DNA from: Parapristionchus giblindavisi
Lineage: Eukaryota > Nematoda > Chromadorea > Rhabditida > Diplogasteridae
Length of the DNA: 64,000 bases
Assembly: GCA_943737045.1 (NCBI GenBank)
Contig: CALSFV010000007.1
Coordinates: 1,752,806-1,816,805, forward strand
Direction of reading: 5' to 3'
Shown here: positions 32,986 to 45,800 of the stretch, piece after piece
How positions within the stretch are numbered: the stretch's first letter is position 1
Layout of the letters: each line of letters starts with the position of its first letter
Notes under the pieces: model-generated
The model's input: the letters and a program-made list of their open reading frames with translations, nothing else
The model's database searches: none
What the model was told of the DNA's origin: nothing
Made by a program: the position numbers and the translations under genes

Positions 32986-34249
32986 CTAATAAATTGACAG
33001 TTGAAAAATAGATGGATAATTCAGTGGGTGATTGAGACGGGTTTGAAATTTAGATACCAATCAATCAATATTCAATCAATCATTCAAAATTCAGACTATT
33101 TTGTTGTTAAAAACAATTAGCAAGTCTTCCAATCAATAATCGGCTGATATGAATAACTAGATTACGTCACTACTCTATTTCTATTACTATGTACTCTTTG
33201 ATTATATTGATTGATTGTCCTTTCAGGCTTCTCCAATCTTTCGTCTCTTGGAATGATTCGAAGTTGTCCGTCGACCAGATCCACTAATCACCAGGGATGT
33301 TACAGGTAAGTCATTGAATGATTTTATATTATACTTTTATAGTCTAGTGGGTTCTATTCTATTGTGAACTTACCCGATGATTAGGTGATACTGTGAAAGT
33401 TTATGATCATTCTTTAGTCACAATGACTTGTTGGGAGAGGAGTAGAGGAATGGATGAGTGATTATGGTACGATTGTGTACTCGTGTCCTATCCTGCTTTT
33501 GTTATAGGATAACTTAATGAATATGACTTCACTAATTAGAATGACTTCACTATTCAATCAATATTATGATATGCTCAATCGATAATCATGACGATATCTT
33601 TCCCTTTGTGCTTTCCTCCACTTGGACGGTATTTCCGTACAAGGAATTACAAAAACAGTGAGAGTAGGATTATGAACTAGGGATTACTAAATATTCTAGT
33701 AATTACTATCGACTTAACTTTGGCTTAACTATTAGTAGTTACTTAGCTATTTAGGAATGTACAAGACATAGGGACTAAATAGGGATGAGTAAGTAAGGAG
33801 AGAACATGAACAGTTATCAATATTGATTAATTTATGATCTTTGATCTTTGTAGATTGTTCACCCCCATTTGATTGCATATGTAGGTAATAGGTCGAATGA
33901 GAACCGACTGGATGATAACTTTGCATTTAATAATAAGAGACAATCGCTAATGAATAGAGAGTATACTGCAGATCAATGACGACAAATATCGATTAGTTGA
34001 AGGTTTAGGGATTGGAAGTAGATTATTGATTGATTGGTGAAATATTGATTGGGAATCTGTATCAGGGAATGATTAGTTATATATGTTTAGATATTTTTGA
34101 CAATTCTAAAGTCCCTCGATATATTTCATCACTCCTAATATTTGCATGTCCTTTCTTTCCTTCTTCTCCACTCCTCTATTGGTTTCACAATCGGCTATTT
34201 CGCAATTCGTTCGCGCATTGAGGTCTTATGCATGAATGTGGACAAGTGT

Positions 34250-34309
34250 GACGTCACAAGCGTAGGCGGAGGCCGTTTGCCAAAGATTCTTACCTATGCT
34301 TGTGACGTC
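34250..34309. repeat. Hairpin with CRE-like ends
   Basis: GACGTCACAAGCGTAGG and CCTATGCTTGTGACGTC are inverted with one mismatch over 17 bp, separated by 26 bp. A diverged copy sits at about 3787-3841 in the matching dispersed repeat. The TGACGTCA palindrome resembles a CREB/ATF site, which may be coincidental. Confidence 0.65.
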
Positions 34310-34830
34310 GGATTTGTCGATAACGATCAACGACTTCAACGACTAGTCCGACTAGATAGGGAAAAGTAACTAATGATAAAAAAGGAACAGTGATAAATAA
34401 TGATCGATTTCTGATCTTTGATCTTTGTAGATCATTCACTCCCGTATCATTATTAAAGTGATCTTACCAGATGAGCGGTATATAGGGGCACTACTTTGTT
34501 TTTTTTTTTCGTTAAAATGTTCGATAGATCAATCAATAAGTGTATTTTATAGATTTATTGATTGATTAGAATCTTGATCAGGGATCTAAAGTACATTACT
34601 ATCAGATGAAGTAGATGATAGGTTGTGGGATACGGTACATTAATCAATCGATAGATTCATTTAATCGATAAATACAATTATTAGATGATCCAATCAATCA
34701 ATCGATGTATTCAGCATCCAGTCGAATCGATCGAATGACCATGCCCGTCTGCATCATCGACTAATTCATTGAGTCAGTGATTGATTTTATACTTTCATAG
34801 TCTAATAATGGGTTCTTGTATATTGTGAAC

Positions 34831-36050
34831 TTGATAGTTGAGTCGTTGATACGAAAGTTCATTATCATTCTTTAGTCACGTTTAGTCACATTTGGGCTAT
34901 TTCGTTGTAGTTTATTTACAATTGTTTTTTTTAAATCAAATTGATGAACTCACGCTTATTTACAATGGTGGATGGGTGTCGTATATTAAGGTATTTATGT
35001 TTCAGAATCTTGTCGGTCGATGTCGATGGCTGCCCCCACCATTCTCTTCACTCATCTTGAAGTAAGCCTACTTGATGGACTTTTGATTTAGCAATCTATG
35101 AAAGTTCGAGTTGTTAGGGAGATTGTTCGATATAGTTTAGTCACTGATTAGTATGGGATGATTAGAGGGGACAGCGTCCTCTTTTGCATTTTGAAAAGTT
35201 AAAGTGTACTTATTATTTTTGCTTGTATTACTTGTAAGTCTGCTTCAAGTCGTATACTGTAATGCATTTCTTCAAATGTTCGTTCACTTGAAGTAGACTC
35301 AAAGTAAACTTCGATTCATTGACGTGTTTTATATTTGAAAATACCACTAGTACTTGTGTATAGATATAGATGATTCAAAATCAAAGTCAAGTGATCTAAC
35401 ATAACTGGCCGAAATCACTTGCTTATACCGTGGTAGAGCAGATAATGGGATGATTTTGTTGGAAAAAATGCCCATTATCTGGCCAATCTCTAATCAGAGA
35501 TGTTACTGATGAGCTCACACCACTACTTATTTTATAATTAAATAATAATTCAAATAGTTAATTAATGAGTAGTTAGTCATAATGATTTGAAGAGATGCCT
35601 AGTAGGCTAAAAATAAGCCAACAGAATTCTTGATAGTTGAGTCGTTGAAACGAAAGTTCATTATCATTCTTTAGTTATGTTTAGTCACATTTGGGTTATT
35701 TCGTTGTAGTTTATTTACAATTGTTTTTTTAAATCAAATTGATGAACTCACGCTTATTTACAATGGTGGATGGGTATCGTATAGATATAGATGATTCAAA
35801 ATCAAAGTAAAGTGATCTAACATAACTGGCCGAAATCACTTGCTTATACCGTGGTAGAGCAGATAATGGGATGATTTTGTTGGAAAAAATGCCCATTATC
35901 TGGCCAATCTCTAATCAGAGATGTTACTGATGAGCTCACACCACTATTTATTTTATAATTAAATAATAATTCAAATAGTTAATTAATAAGTAGTTAGTCA
36001 TAATGATTTGAAGAGATACCTAACAGACTAAAAATAAGCCAACAGAATTT
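34831..36050. repeat. Interleaved direct duplications
   Basis: The block 34831-34985 recurs at 35630-35780, and 35360-35628 recurs at 35782-36050 (about 421-bp step) with few differences. The second pair contains GCAGATAATGGGATGATTTT and a local inverted pair GGAAAAAATGCCCATTATCTGG. No frame is credible. Confidence 0.75.
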
Positions 36051-36747
36051 GTTTCAACATCAACACACACTGGATTGAACAAGTAAGTCAGTGAGTGAAT
36101 GGGAGATGAGGTTATATTGGGTTAATACAGAGGTAGATTAATCGATATTCGATCAATCAATAATGTTCCTAATTGTTTTTATTATCAAACACAATTAACC
36201 AATCAATAATCCACTTCTTAATTATTCAATAATCAATCGATTTGTATATCAACCAGTGATTGATTTTTTTCCGAGACATTGAGAAACTGATAATAATAGA
36301 TGTATAAGATAAATAATGCGATCGATATTGATCATCGTGTCTACTTATTGATTAATTTATTGATTGTTTTCAGATTATTTGATTATCTGACTTAGGAATC
36401 GGATCAAGGCCATCAGAAAGAAATCATATCTATCTACAACAGGAAAGTGATAGAAAGATAAAGGGATTAGGGGTTAAGATAGATATCAAGATGGAACATT
36501 CATGAGCCCTATCATTCATTCATTTCATTTTTCAGTTGGGTGGTCGCTCAATGTGTGGTCTACCTTCACTCATTCCTCCCGTCTTCAATTCTTTGCTTTT
36601 GTTTTATGTCGTTTTGTTGTGTGTAGATAAACTTTGGTGTGAATGGAATGTTCCTTGTACCAAAACCCAAACCAGATACTCACTCATTTCATCGAGTGAC
36701 TTAGAGTATAAATGTAAGTAGAACAAAAGTTGTTGTACACAAGTGAA

Positions 36748-36753
36748 TTTATT
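36748..36753 (-). terminator. Likely polyadenylation signal of gene B
   Basis: AATAAA on the minus strand, about 55 nt past the gene B stop, in sequence conserved with the gene A signal at 8512-8517. Confidence 0.5.
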
Positions 36754-36807
36754 CAATTAGATTCATCAGTAATATATCATACAACAGATTGATTGACTTA
36801 TTAGAGT

Positions 36808-38831
36808 TCATTGTTGTCCCATTCTTCTCTGTTCCATTTGATCAGCAAATTTCTTTACCGCTCTTTCTGTGGCTTCGATACTTCTTTCAGTCTCTGTCTT
36901 CCTTCTACACTTAGGGTAACAATAGTACAGCACTAGAAGACCTGCGACTACAATTACTACCGATGATATTCCGACTCCAATAGTGATTTGCAACTTAAAT
37001 TAATATGATTTATACATAAATTGATATTGAATTCGTACCCCTAAACTCATGTCGCTGTGTGAATGATGCTCCGGAAGCACATCATTGAAAGCGTAGACGG
37101 GGTACTTCCTCGGTACCAACTTCACTCCGAATACCCTATCTCCCACCACTTCCGGTCCCACCTTAAATAATCATTGTAGATCGATGATATCAATCAATAG
37201 TTTACCTTGAGTGTGCATTTTCCGTGATCGTGGACAAAGACGTGAGACTCGAGCTTCATCATTCCTATCTCATTCGTACAATTACCGTACTCCTGATTGG
37301 TCGCGACGATCGATAATCTCTTCATGCTGAACACCATCGTTCCTCCGTGCGCCGTCAGATTGTAAGTTCTTCGTTGGCACTCGAAGGGACTTTCGAGATT
37401 GCACACTTTCGAGTCCTGGAATAAAACCACAGTGTTAATATCTATTGATTTTGTTTCATTGTTTACCTGCTTGTTGAAGCCCGACACAATCGAGAATCCG
37501 TTTTGCTGATATATAAAAGAATCGACAATTGACAAATCGGCCATTCTTTAAAGAATAATATGATTTAAATAATTTTGAAAGTATAATGCTTACGTTTCGA
37601 AGCTACGGTAAAGTGCATAGTGGTTAGGCATCTCATATTCGCTGTATATATCACCTTCAATGCTTCCAATAGGACGAATCTCGAATAACGGTAGCATAGT
37701 GTCACGATACATGTCGGGAACGCAAATCTTAATAACGATTTATGTTTTTACGTTTTTTGTTTGTATATACGCACCTTAACAGCTATTGAACCAGGTTGAA
37801 CGAGCATAGCTACCTCAAAAGAAATGGCCCTAGCCAGGTTCTCTTTCAATTCCTGTGCTAAACTGCCATTGTACTTATGACCCAGTATCCTGTAAAGGAA
37901 CATTTATATTTATAAAAACATTAACAAAATTAAACATACTTAGAAATGATTCCATTATAAATTGCTTCTCCTCCCATCTTGTCAATTACCAAATTAGTGA
38001 TATATCTATCTTTGAATGAATCGAGAATTGACTCAAAATCTGACTTGTGGTGATCGGCCAGTTTTCTCATCATCTCTTTCCTCTCCTTACTTAACAATTA
38101 ATACATTACAATAACATACAATGAAAGATAGATACTAACGCCATTATTTCCTTTTCGATGTTATCCTCATAGGATGGATTTGATTCGTTTTTCTTGGAAA
38201 CTTTGTTTATTTTTATAGTATCCACTGGCTCCAAAACTTCTATTGAGGGTCCTACGCTGAAAATAAAAAAAATATTTATTTATTTATTCATCTATTTATT
38301 TAATCCTCTGAACCAGATGTACCTCTTCTTTAGATGTGCAGTCTTATCTACAAACGTTTGTCCCAATTCGCGAATAAGATCGTTACCCACAGCAATTATA
38401 AGATCCACAGTTTCCTGTTAAATGCAGTGATTTTTTAAGGAAAACATGGTTTGATTCCATAATTCGAACTTACATTATAGTTCTGATTAATCTCTAATTT
38501 TTGACCGGCCTCCCAAAAGTTCCTGCCGCTAAGCCAGTCTTCGAAATCTGCGATGTTGGATATTTTTATAATTTTTTTCCAGAGCTTATAGCATACCAAA
38601 TATGATTGTTCCACATTCCAATAGATTTTTGGCAACGACTCCCTGTTGCTCTATGGCGTATCCCTTCTCCGTTGCCTCCGCGAATAATCGATCGATGTGC
38701 TTCTGATAGAAATCAAAATAATTGATGTTTTTGAATCAATAAAATACCTGTTGAATTGATTCCATCGATGAGGATGGATGGCAATAAGCCAAACAAAGTA
38801 GCAGTAGTATGGTGAATGTAGGGCACAGCAT
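36808..38831 (-). CDS. Gene B: type I membrane glycoprotein, paralogue of gene A
   Basis: Twelve exons joined by 43-60-nt introns give about 489 residues. The signal peptide is MLCPTFTILLLLCLAYCHP; the ectodomain shares with gene A the blocks EATEKxYAIExQGxVAK, LExNQNYNE, KYNGSLAQELK, PLFEIRPIG and CNLESPxxC; a transmembrane helix lies near residues 430-451 and a charged tail ends RRMGQQ. Sequons NYNET, YNGS and YNLT and four exon-10 cysteines are conserved. Start chosen because it opens the signal peptide in exon 1 (38748-38831). Both genes lie in a segmental duplication that also carries upstream repeats (11810-12140 versus 39060-39660) and the downstream poly(A) region. Function is not recognised; conservation of exons, cysteines and glycosylation sites suggests both copies have been under selection. 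Confidence 0.8.
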
Positions 38832-39059
38832 GACAATCACTGAAAAAAACGTTAACATATATTAGATAAGTATTGTGAATGAATATGGTCAAGGAATTTT
38901 TAGGATGTGGAGAGGGAGAGGGAGAGGGAAAAGAAGAGGTAGAGATTGTGACTGTCTGTTTCTTTATTACTGCATAATATTGATCAAATAATATATCAGA
39001 AGATAAAATCATTGATAGCTCTCCCTATTATTCTAATCTATTTTGATTGATCGATGGCG

Positions 39060-39930
39060 CTAAAACATAGTTCGAAAAACCGAAATCGGAATGATCGAGT
39101 ATTGATTATCGATTAGATGCTGCATAATATTGATTGAATTGTAGATTTTTTTATCACTAGAAGATATCATAACTCTCTCGATTATTAGATGAACAATTAA
39201 TTGTTATTATCAAAAAGAGCTTGCGAAAGATAGAGACAGAGAGAGCGCAAGAAAAGATGTGCACATAGGTAAAGAATATGCAGGAGAGAGATAGAGAAGT
39301 AGAGGTAAAATAGAAAATAGGGGAAGAGAGAAGGAATTGCATATTTGAATAAAAGGTGATTATCCTATATCGATCTGATTTTTAATAATGAATAAGTTCA
39401 TCGTTATGGTTTCTTAAATGACACAGGAAATAAGTGAAAATAAAGAAATGGAAAATAAGTAAACGTGGTCAGAGTTGGAACATAGACTCCATGTATAATG
39501 AATATTGTGAATATCAAAACTAGACTCCACCCTCTTTCCAGATTTGAAGCATGGATGCTTTTTCTCACCACGGTATACGGTAAATCCATGTCTGTTAACC
39601 TAAGCCAGAAGGTCTAAGAGAGAGAGAGGGAGAGAGAGAGAGGGAGGGAGAGAGAGAGTAAAGGGACCGACGCAATAAATCCCTGACTTGGATCATGGGA
39701 TAGAGTACGATTGATATTGTATCATTAAAGAATGTAATTTGAGTAATTATTATCCATACACTACTTTTTAAGAGGTAATATAAAAGATATCTATGTCATA
39801 AGGAATATAAAGAAAAGTTCAAAATTGTACGATTGTCATTCTTTCTAATATAATTGAGAGTGAGAGTAGCATACAAATATATTTGCATATGAGAAGAAAT
39901 GATTTAAGAGAGGTTAGGGTTAGATAAATC
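39060..39930. repeat. Dispersed repeat R, copy 1
   Basis: It matches 40640-41490 (direct, about 1558-bp step) and 55150-56050 (inverted), with a more diverged relative at 11810-12140. It contains GACTCCACCCTCTTTCCAG, CATAACTCTCTCGATTATTAG and GAGA-rich tracts near 39615-39660. Open frames in it are low-complexity. No gene. Confidence 0.8.
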
Positions 39931-40139
39931 GGTCGAACATGTAGATGTTTGAAAGATTGCTGCTACCAAATAGAGCAACTATAGCCGAAGAAAAGGGGTG
40001 GAGAATGTAACAGATACAGTGTCATTTTATTACATGGATACAACTAATTAACAGTCATTTATTACTCATTTATGATCTTTGAGTATATTACAATGCACCG
40101 AATTTATACGATCTGTTATTACAGTCATATCATCTCACT

Positions 40140-40230
40140 CACTCCCTCTCCCTCTCCATCTCCCTCTTCCTTTTACTATCGCTCTCCCTCTCCCGACCTC
40201 CCTCCCTCTCCCTCACCCTATCAATTCCTT
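40140..40230. repeat. CCCTCT-rich tract
   Basis: Low-complexity CTCCCTCTCC repeats; the open frames through it read Ser-Pro and Leu-Ser strings and are not genes. Similar tracts occur at 41727-41775 and 42090-42125. Confidence 0.7.
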
Positions 40231-40350
40231 TACTGTCCAAGTCTCCCAAGTACACTAACTATCACAGGAAACTTTCGTTGCTTCTAGCCACCTAGAGTCG
40301 CATCAACTAGAAATTCTAATACAAAAAAATGTGTGAAGATTCTCGACTAT

Positions 40351-40517
40351 TGATTACAGGATATTGATTGAATAACTTATTATAACTAGTTACCAAGGGT
40401 TTTTCTCCTTACTAGCTGGCCTTCCCAAAGTGATCTAGTATGGGAAGGCGAGCTAGTTATTAGAAAACCCTTTGGTAACTAGTTATAATAAGTTAATCAA
40501 TCAATATCATGTAATCA
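40351..40517. repeat. Large near-perfect hairpin
   Basis: Arms of about 75 nt (TGATTACAGGATATTGATTG... and its inverse ending at TGTAATCA) flank a loop of about 13 nt around AGTGATCTAGTA. The pairing includes AACTTATTATAACTAGTTAC and GCTGGCCTTCCCA with few mismatches. It lies between the two direct copies of repeat R. Confidence 0.85.
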
Positions 40518-40562
40518 CCACGGCATACGGTATATTCATGTTTGTTAACCTATGCCAGAAGG

Positions 40563-40602
<40 letters not shown>

Positions 40603-40639
40603 GGAGAGGGAAGGAGAGAGAGAGAGAGTTCAAAATTGG

Positions 40640-41490
40640 AATGATCAGTGTTGATTATCGATTATTTGCTGCACAACATTGATTGAATTGTAGATCATTT
40701 CTTATCACTAGAAGATATCATAACTCTCTCGATTATTAGATGAACAAGTATTTGTTATTATCAAAAAGAGCTTGTGAAAGAGAGAAGCAGAGAGAGCGCA
40801 AAAAAGATGTGCAGAGAGGGAAAGAAGATGTTGGAGAGAGAGAGAGAAGTAGAGAAGTAGAGGTAAAATAGAAAATAGGGGAAGAGAGAAGGAATTGCAT
40901 ATTTGAATAAAAGGTGATTATCCTATATCGATCTGATTTTTAATAATGAATAAGTTCATCGTTATGGTTTCTTAAATGACACAGGAAATAAGTGAAAATA
41001 TAGAAATGGAAAATAAGTAAACGTGGTCAGAGTTGGAACATAGACTCCATGTATAATGAATATTGTGAATATCAAAACTAGACTCCACCCTCTTTCCAGA
41101 TTTGAAGGATGGATGGGCTTTTTCTCACCACGGTATACGGTAAATCCATGTCTGTTAACCTAAGCCAGAAGGTCTAAGAGAGAGAGAGGGAGAGAGAGAG
41201 GGAGAGAGAGAGGGAGGGAGAGAGAGAGTAAAGGGACCGACGCAATAAATCCCTGACTTGGATCATGGGATAGAGTACGATTGATATTGTATCATTAAAG
41301 AATGTAATTTGAGTAATTATTATCCATACACTACTTTTTAAGAGGTAATATAAAAGATATCTATGTCATAAGGAATATAAAGAAAAGTTCAAAATTGTAC
41401 GATTGTCATTCTTTCTAATATAATTGAGAGTGAGAGTAGCATACAAATATATTTGCATATGAGAAGAAATGATTTAAGAGAGGTTAGGGT
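40640..41490. repeat. Dispersed repeat R, copy 2
   Basis: Direct copy of 39060-39930, more than 95 percent similar by eye over 40880-41480. GA-rich tracts at 40570-40630 and 41180-41230 border it. No gene. Confidence 0.8.
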
Positions 41491-41499
41491 TAGATAAAT

Positions 41500-42125
41500 C
41501 GGTCAAAAAATGTAGATTAATGCTAACAAATAGGCCAAATATACCCGAAGAAAAGGGGTGGAGCCAAGGCGGAGAGTGTAAAAGATACAGTGTCATTTCA
41601 TTACATGGATAAAACTAATTAGCAGTCATTTATTGCTCATTTATGATCTTTGAATATACGAGAATACATCGAATTTATGCGATCTGTTATTACGGTGATA
41701 AAGAAACAGACAATATCTCGCTGCCCCTCCCTCTCCCTCTCCCTATCCCTCTCCCTCTTCCTCTCTCTCTCTCCGATTCTCTATATCACGTCACTTTCAA
41801 TGATCAGTTTGGTTTTTTAAACGATACAACTATTGGAAATATGTGAACATGGATAATAAAAAAGAAAGTTAACACAGTAAGAGTGGAAGCATTTAATTGT
41901 ATAATGAAGGTGAATATCACTACTTTTATTTGAATATCCAATTCTTTCTTTCTCTTATTCCCTCTTCTAATATGAACTCTCCTACCTTTTATATCCCAAT
42001 TAACAATTCAATCAATATCTATGTGTTTCCCATCGAAAAACAGGCCTATCCATTATCATTTCGGATTTCTCCCCTACTTGCCGGCCTTTCTCTCCCTCTC
42101 CCTCTCCCTCTCCCTCTCCCTCTCC
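41500..42125. other. Intergenic sequence with a truncated satellite monomer
   Basis: No gene. The stretch 42006-42085 is a partial satellite monomer (TATGTGTTTCCCATCGAAAA..) that runs directly into a CTCTCC tract, the same junction that ends the main satellite at 53640-53690. Confidence 0.5.
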
Positions 42126-42860
42126 GACTTTATTCCTAGTTTATTAATATATCCAATGACAGAAGAAAGAGAGAACAAAAGTACATTATCATATCACACA
42201 CAAATAACTATGCTCATTAACGACCGCTCTTCTAACAAGTTCACTCTCATAATGGATTTCGCATAGTATTGATTAACTAGTTATGTAATAATAATTCATT
42301 CTATTTAACATAAAGATTTTTCATTCCCAGTTCATTCAACTATCCTAGACTGTTTTCAAAAGCGGTAAAATATATTGAGAACGACCGATCTAATGAAAGT
42401 AAGTAACGAACATACTTTTATTGAAATATGCAATTCTTTCTTTTTCTTCCTCTCTCTTCCCCTATTTTATATTTTTCCTCTGCACTTCTCTCTGTTTCTC
42501 ACTTCTTCTCTCCATCATCTCTCTATATATCTCTCTCTTTCACTCGCCCTTTTTATGATAAGAAATATTTGAAATATATTTAAAAAAAATATTTCATCTA
42601 ATAAATATTACGCATCAACTAATCTATAATCCCCACTCGAACATTTTTCTTTTGTTAAAAGAAATATATTGGTTCATGAAAATGGCTGCAAAATAATCTA
42701 GGGTAGGAGAAATGAACTGGGAAATAGTATGCGAAATCCATTATGAGAGTGAACTTGTTAGAAGAGCGGTCGTTAATGTGCATATTGCTTTCTCTTCATA
42801 GGTTTGGGAGTGTTAGTGTGATATGAAAATGTACTTGTGTCCTCTCTTTCTTCTGTCATT
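42126..42860. mobile_element. Foldback block, left flank of the satellite
   Basis: The left arm 42153-42260 (CAATGACAGAAGAAAGAGAG... AACGACCGCTCTTCTAACAA) is the reverse complement of 42741-42860. The loop contains a short piece resembling the satellite monomer (TTCCCAGTTCATTCAACTAT, near 42326). A second copy in the same orientation follows the satellite at 53690-54450. No transposase frame; frames rich in Leu and Ser are low-complexity. Confidence 0.75.
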
Positions 42861-45800
42861 GAAGCGATGAAAATGATCTAGAAATGAACAGTGCTTTTGG
42901 TAATTAGTTTGATTTAACAATCCAATCAATATATATGTGTTTCCCATCGAAAAACCGGCCTTTCCATTTGCATTTCGGATTCCTCCCCTACTTGTCGGCA
43001 GAGCCGGCAGCTAATTTGAAAAGGAGTCTAAGCGATGAAAATGAACTAGAAATGAGCAGTGCTTTTGGTAATTAGTTTGATTTAAGAATCCAATCAATAT
43101 ATATGTGTTTCCCATCGAAAAACCGGCCTTTCCATTTGCATTTCGGATTCCTCCCCTACTTGTCGGCAGAGCCGGCAGCTAATTTGAAAAGGAGTCTAAG
43201 CGATGAAAATGAACTAGAAATGAGCAGTGCTTTTGGTAATTAGTTTGATTTAAGAATCCAATCAATATATATGTGTTTCCCATCGAAAAACCGGCCTTTC
43301 CATTTGCATTTCGGATTCCTCCCCTACTTGTCGGCAGAGCCGGCAGCTAATTTGAAAATGAGTCTAAGCGATGAAAATGAACTAGAAATGAGCAGTGCTT
43401 TAGGGAATTAGTTTGATTTAAGAATCCAATCAATATATATGTGTTTCCCATCGAAAAACCGGCCTTTCCATTTGCATTTCGGATTCCTCCCCTACTTGTC
43501 GGCAGAGCCGGCAGCTAATTTGAAAATGAGTCTAAGCGATGAAAATGAACTAGAAATGAGCAGTGCTTTTGGTAATTAGTTTGATTTAACAATCCAATCA
43601 ATATATATGTGTTTCCCATCGAAAAACCGGCCTTTCCATTTGCATTTCGGATTCCTCCCCTACTTGTCGGCAGAGCCGGCAGCTAATTTGAAAATGAGTC
43701 TAAGCGATGAAAATGATCTAGAAATGAACAGTGCTTTTGGTAATTAGTTTGATTTAACAATCCAATCAATATATATGTGTTTCCCATCGAAAAACCGGCC
43801 TTTCCATTTGCATTTCGGATTCCTCCCCTACTTGTCGGCAGAGCCGGCAGCTAATTTGAAAAGGAGTCTAAGCGATGAAAATGAACTAGAAATGAGCAGT
43901 GCTTTTGGTAATTAGTTTGATTTAACAATCCAATCAATATATATGTGTTTCCCATCGAAAAACCGGCCTTTCCATTTGCATTTCGGATTCCTCCCCTACT
44001 TGTCGGCAGAGCCGGCAGCTAATTTGAAAATGAGTCTAAGCGATGAAAATGAACTAGAAATGAGCAGTGCTTTTGGTAATTAGTTTGATTTAACAATCCA
44101 ATCAATATATATGTGTTTCCCATCGAAAAACCGGCCTTTCCATTTGCATTTCGGATTCCTCCCCTACTTGTCGGCAGAGCCGGCAGCTAATTTGAAAATG
44201 AGTCTAAGCGATGAAAATGAACTAGAAATGAGCAGTGCTTTTGGTAATTAGTTTGATTTAACAATCCAATCAATATATATGTGTTTCCCATCGAAAAACC
44301 GGCCTTTCCATTTGCATTTCGGATTCCTCCCCTACTTGTCGGCAGAGCCGGCAGCTAATTTGAAAATGAGTCTAAGCGATGAAAATGAACTAGAAATGAG
44401 CAGTGCTTTTGGTAATTAGTTTGATTTACCAATCCAATCAATATATATGTGTTTCCCATCGAAAAACCGGCCTTTCCATTTGCATTTCGGATTCCTCCCC
44501 TACTTGTCGGCAGAGCCGGCAGCTAATTTTAAAATGAGTCTAAGCGATGAAAATGAACTAGAAATGAGCAGTGCTTTTGGTAATTAGTTTGATTTAACAA
44601 TCCAATCAATATATATGTGTTTCCCATCGAAAAACCGGCCTTTCCATTTGCATTTCGGATTCCTCCCCTACTTGTCGGCAGAGCCGGCAGCTAATTTGAA
44701 AATGAGTCTAAGCGATGAAAATGAACTAGAAATGAGCAGTGCTTTTGGTAATTAGTTTGATTTAACAATCCAATCAATATATATGTGTTTCCCATCGAAA
44801 AACCGGCCTTTCCATTTGCATTTCGGATTCCTCCCCTACTTGTCGGCAGAGCCGGCAGCTAATTTGAAAATGAGTCTAAGCGATGAAAATGAACTAGAAA
44901 TGAGCAGTGCTTTTGGTAATTAGTTTGATTTAACAATCCAATCAATATATATGTGTTTCCCATCGAAAAACCGGCCTTTCCATTCGCATTTCGGATTCCT
45001 CCCCTACTTGTCGGCAGAGCCGGCAGCTAATTTTAAAATGAGTCTAAGCGATGAAAATGAACTAGAAATGAGCAGTGCTTTTGGTAATTAGTTTGATTTA
45101 ACAATCCAATCAATATATATGTGTTTCCCATCGAAAAACCGGCCTTTCCATTTGCATTTCGGATTCCTCCCCTACTTGTCGGCAGAGCCGGCAGCTAATT
45201 TGAAAAGGAGTCTAAGCGATGAAAATGAACTAGAAATGAACAGTGCTTTTGGTAATTAGTTTGATTTAACAATCCAATCAATATATATGTGTTTCCCATC
45301 GAAAAACCGGCCTTTCCATTTGCATTTCGGATTCCTCCCCTACTTGTCGGCAGAGCCGGCAGCTAATTTGAAAAGGAGTCTAAGCGATGAAAATGAACTA
45401 GAAATGAACAGTGCTTTTGGTAATTAGTTTGATTTAACAATCCAATCAATATATATGTGTTTCCCATCGAAAAACCGGCCTTTCCATTTGCATTTCGGAT
45501 TCCTCCCCTACTTGTCGGCAGAGCCGGCAGCTAATTTGAAAAGGAGTCTAAGCGATGAAAATGAACTAGAAATGAACAGTGCTTTTGGTAATTAGTTTGA
45601 TTTAAGAATCCAATCAATATATATGTGTTTCCCATCGAAAAACCGGCCTTTCCATTTGCATTTCGGATTCCTCCCCTACTTGTCGGCAGAGCCGGCAGCT
45701 AATTTGAAAAGGAGTCTAAGCGATGAAAATGAACTAGAAATGAACAGTGCTTTTGGTAATTAGTTTGATTTAAGAATCCAATCAATATATATGTGTTTCC

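Larger units (their letters stand above)
13642..33120. repeat. Tandem array: six 3008-bp units plus a partial seventh
   Basis: Sequence repeats with a period of 3008 bp (3007 in one step, owing to a one-base-shorter T run near 28431). Full units start near 13642, 16650, 19658, 22666, 25674 and 28682; the seventh begins near 31690, is interrupted by a foldback element and ends at about 33120. Copies differ at only a handful of sites. Units 1 and 2 share one set of variants near their first 300 bp (CCCATCATCC, AAGATTTAAG) and later units another (CCCATCTTCC, AAGAATTAAG), while the last two steps share the shorter T run and GCCTATAG. Each unit holds three satellite-like monomers, CT-poor GATT-rich spacer and one membrane-protein gene on the minus strand. 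Confidence 0.95.
33121..36747. other. Intergenic repeat-rich region between the array and gene B
   Basis: No complete gene is supported. It contains the repeat shared with 3540-3850 (34010-34320) and repeats related to 12960-13250 (33530-33860). Two weak exon-like segments, 33229-33305 (acceptor TTTCAG, donor GTAAGT) and 35008-35061 (donor GTAAGC), have no joinable partners and are unassigned. Confidence 0.45.

Noticed and set aside
40072..40287. Open frame with Ser-Pro repeats
   Set aside because: Produced by a CCCTCT low-complexity tract within intergenic repeats.
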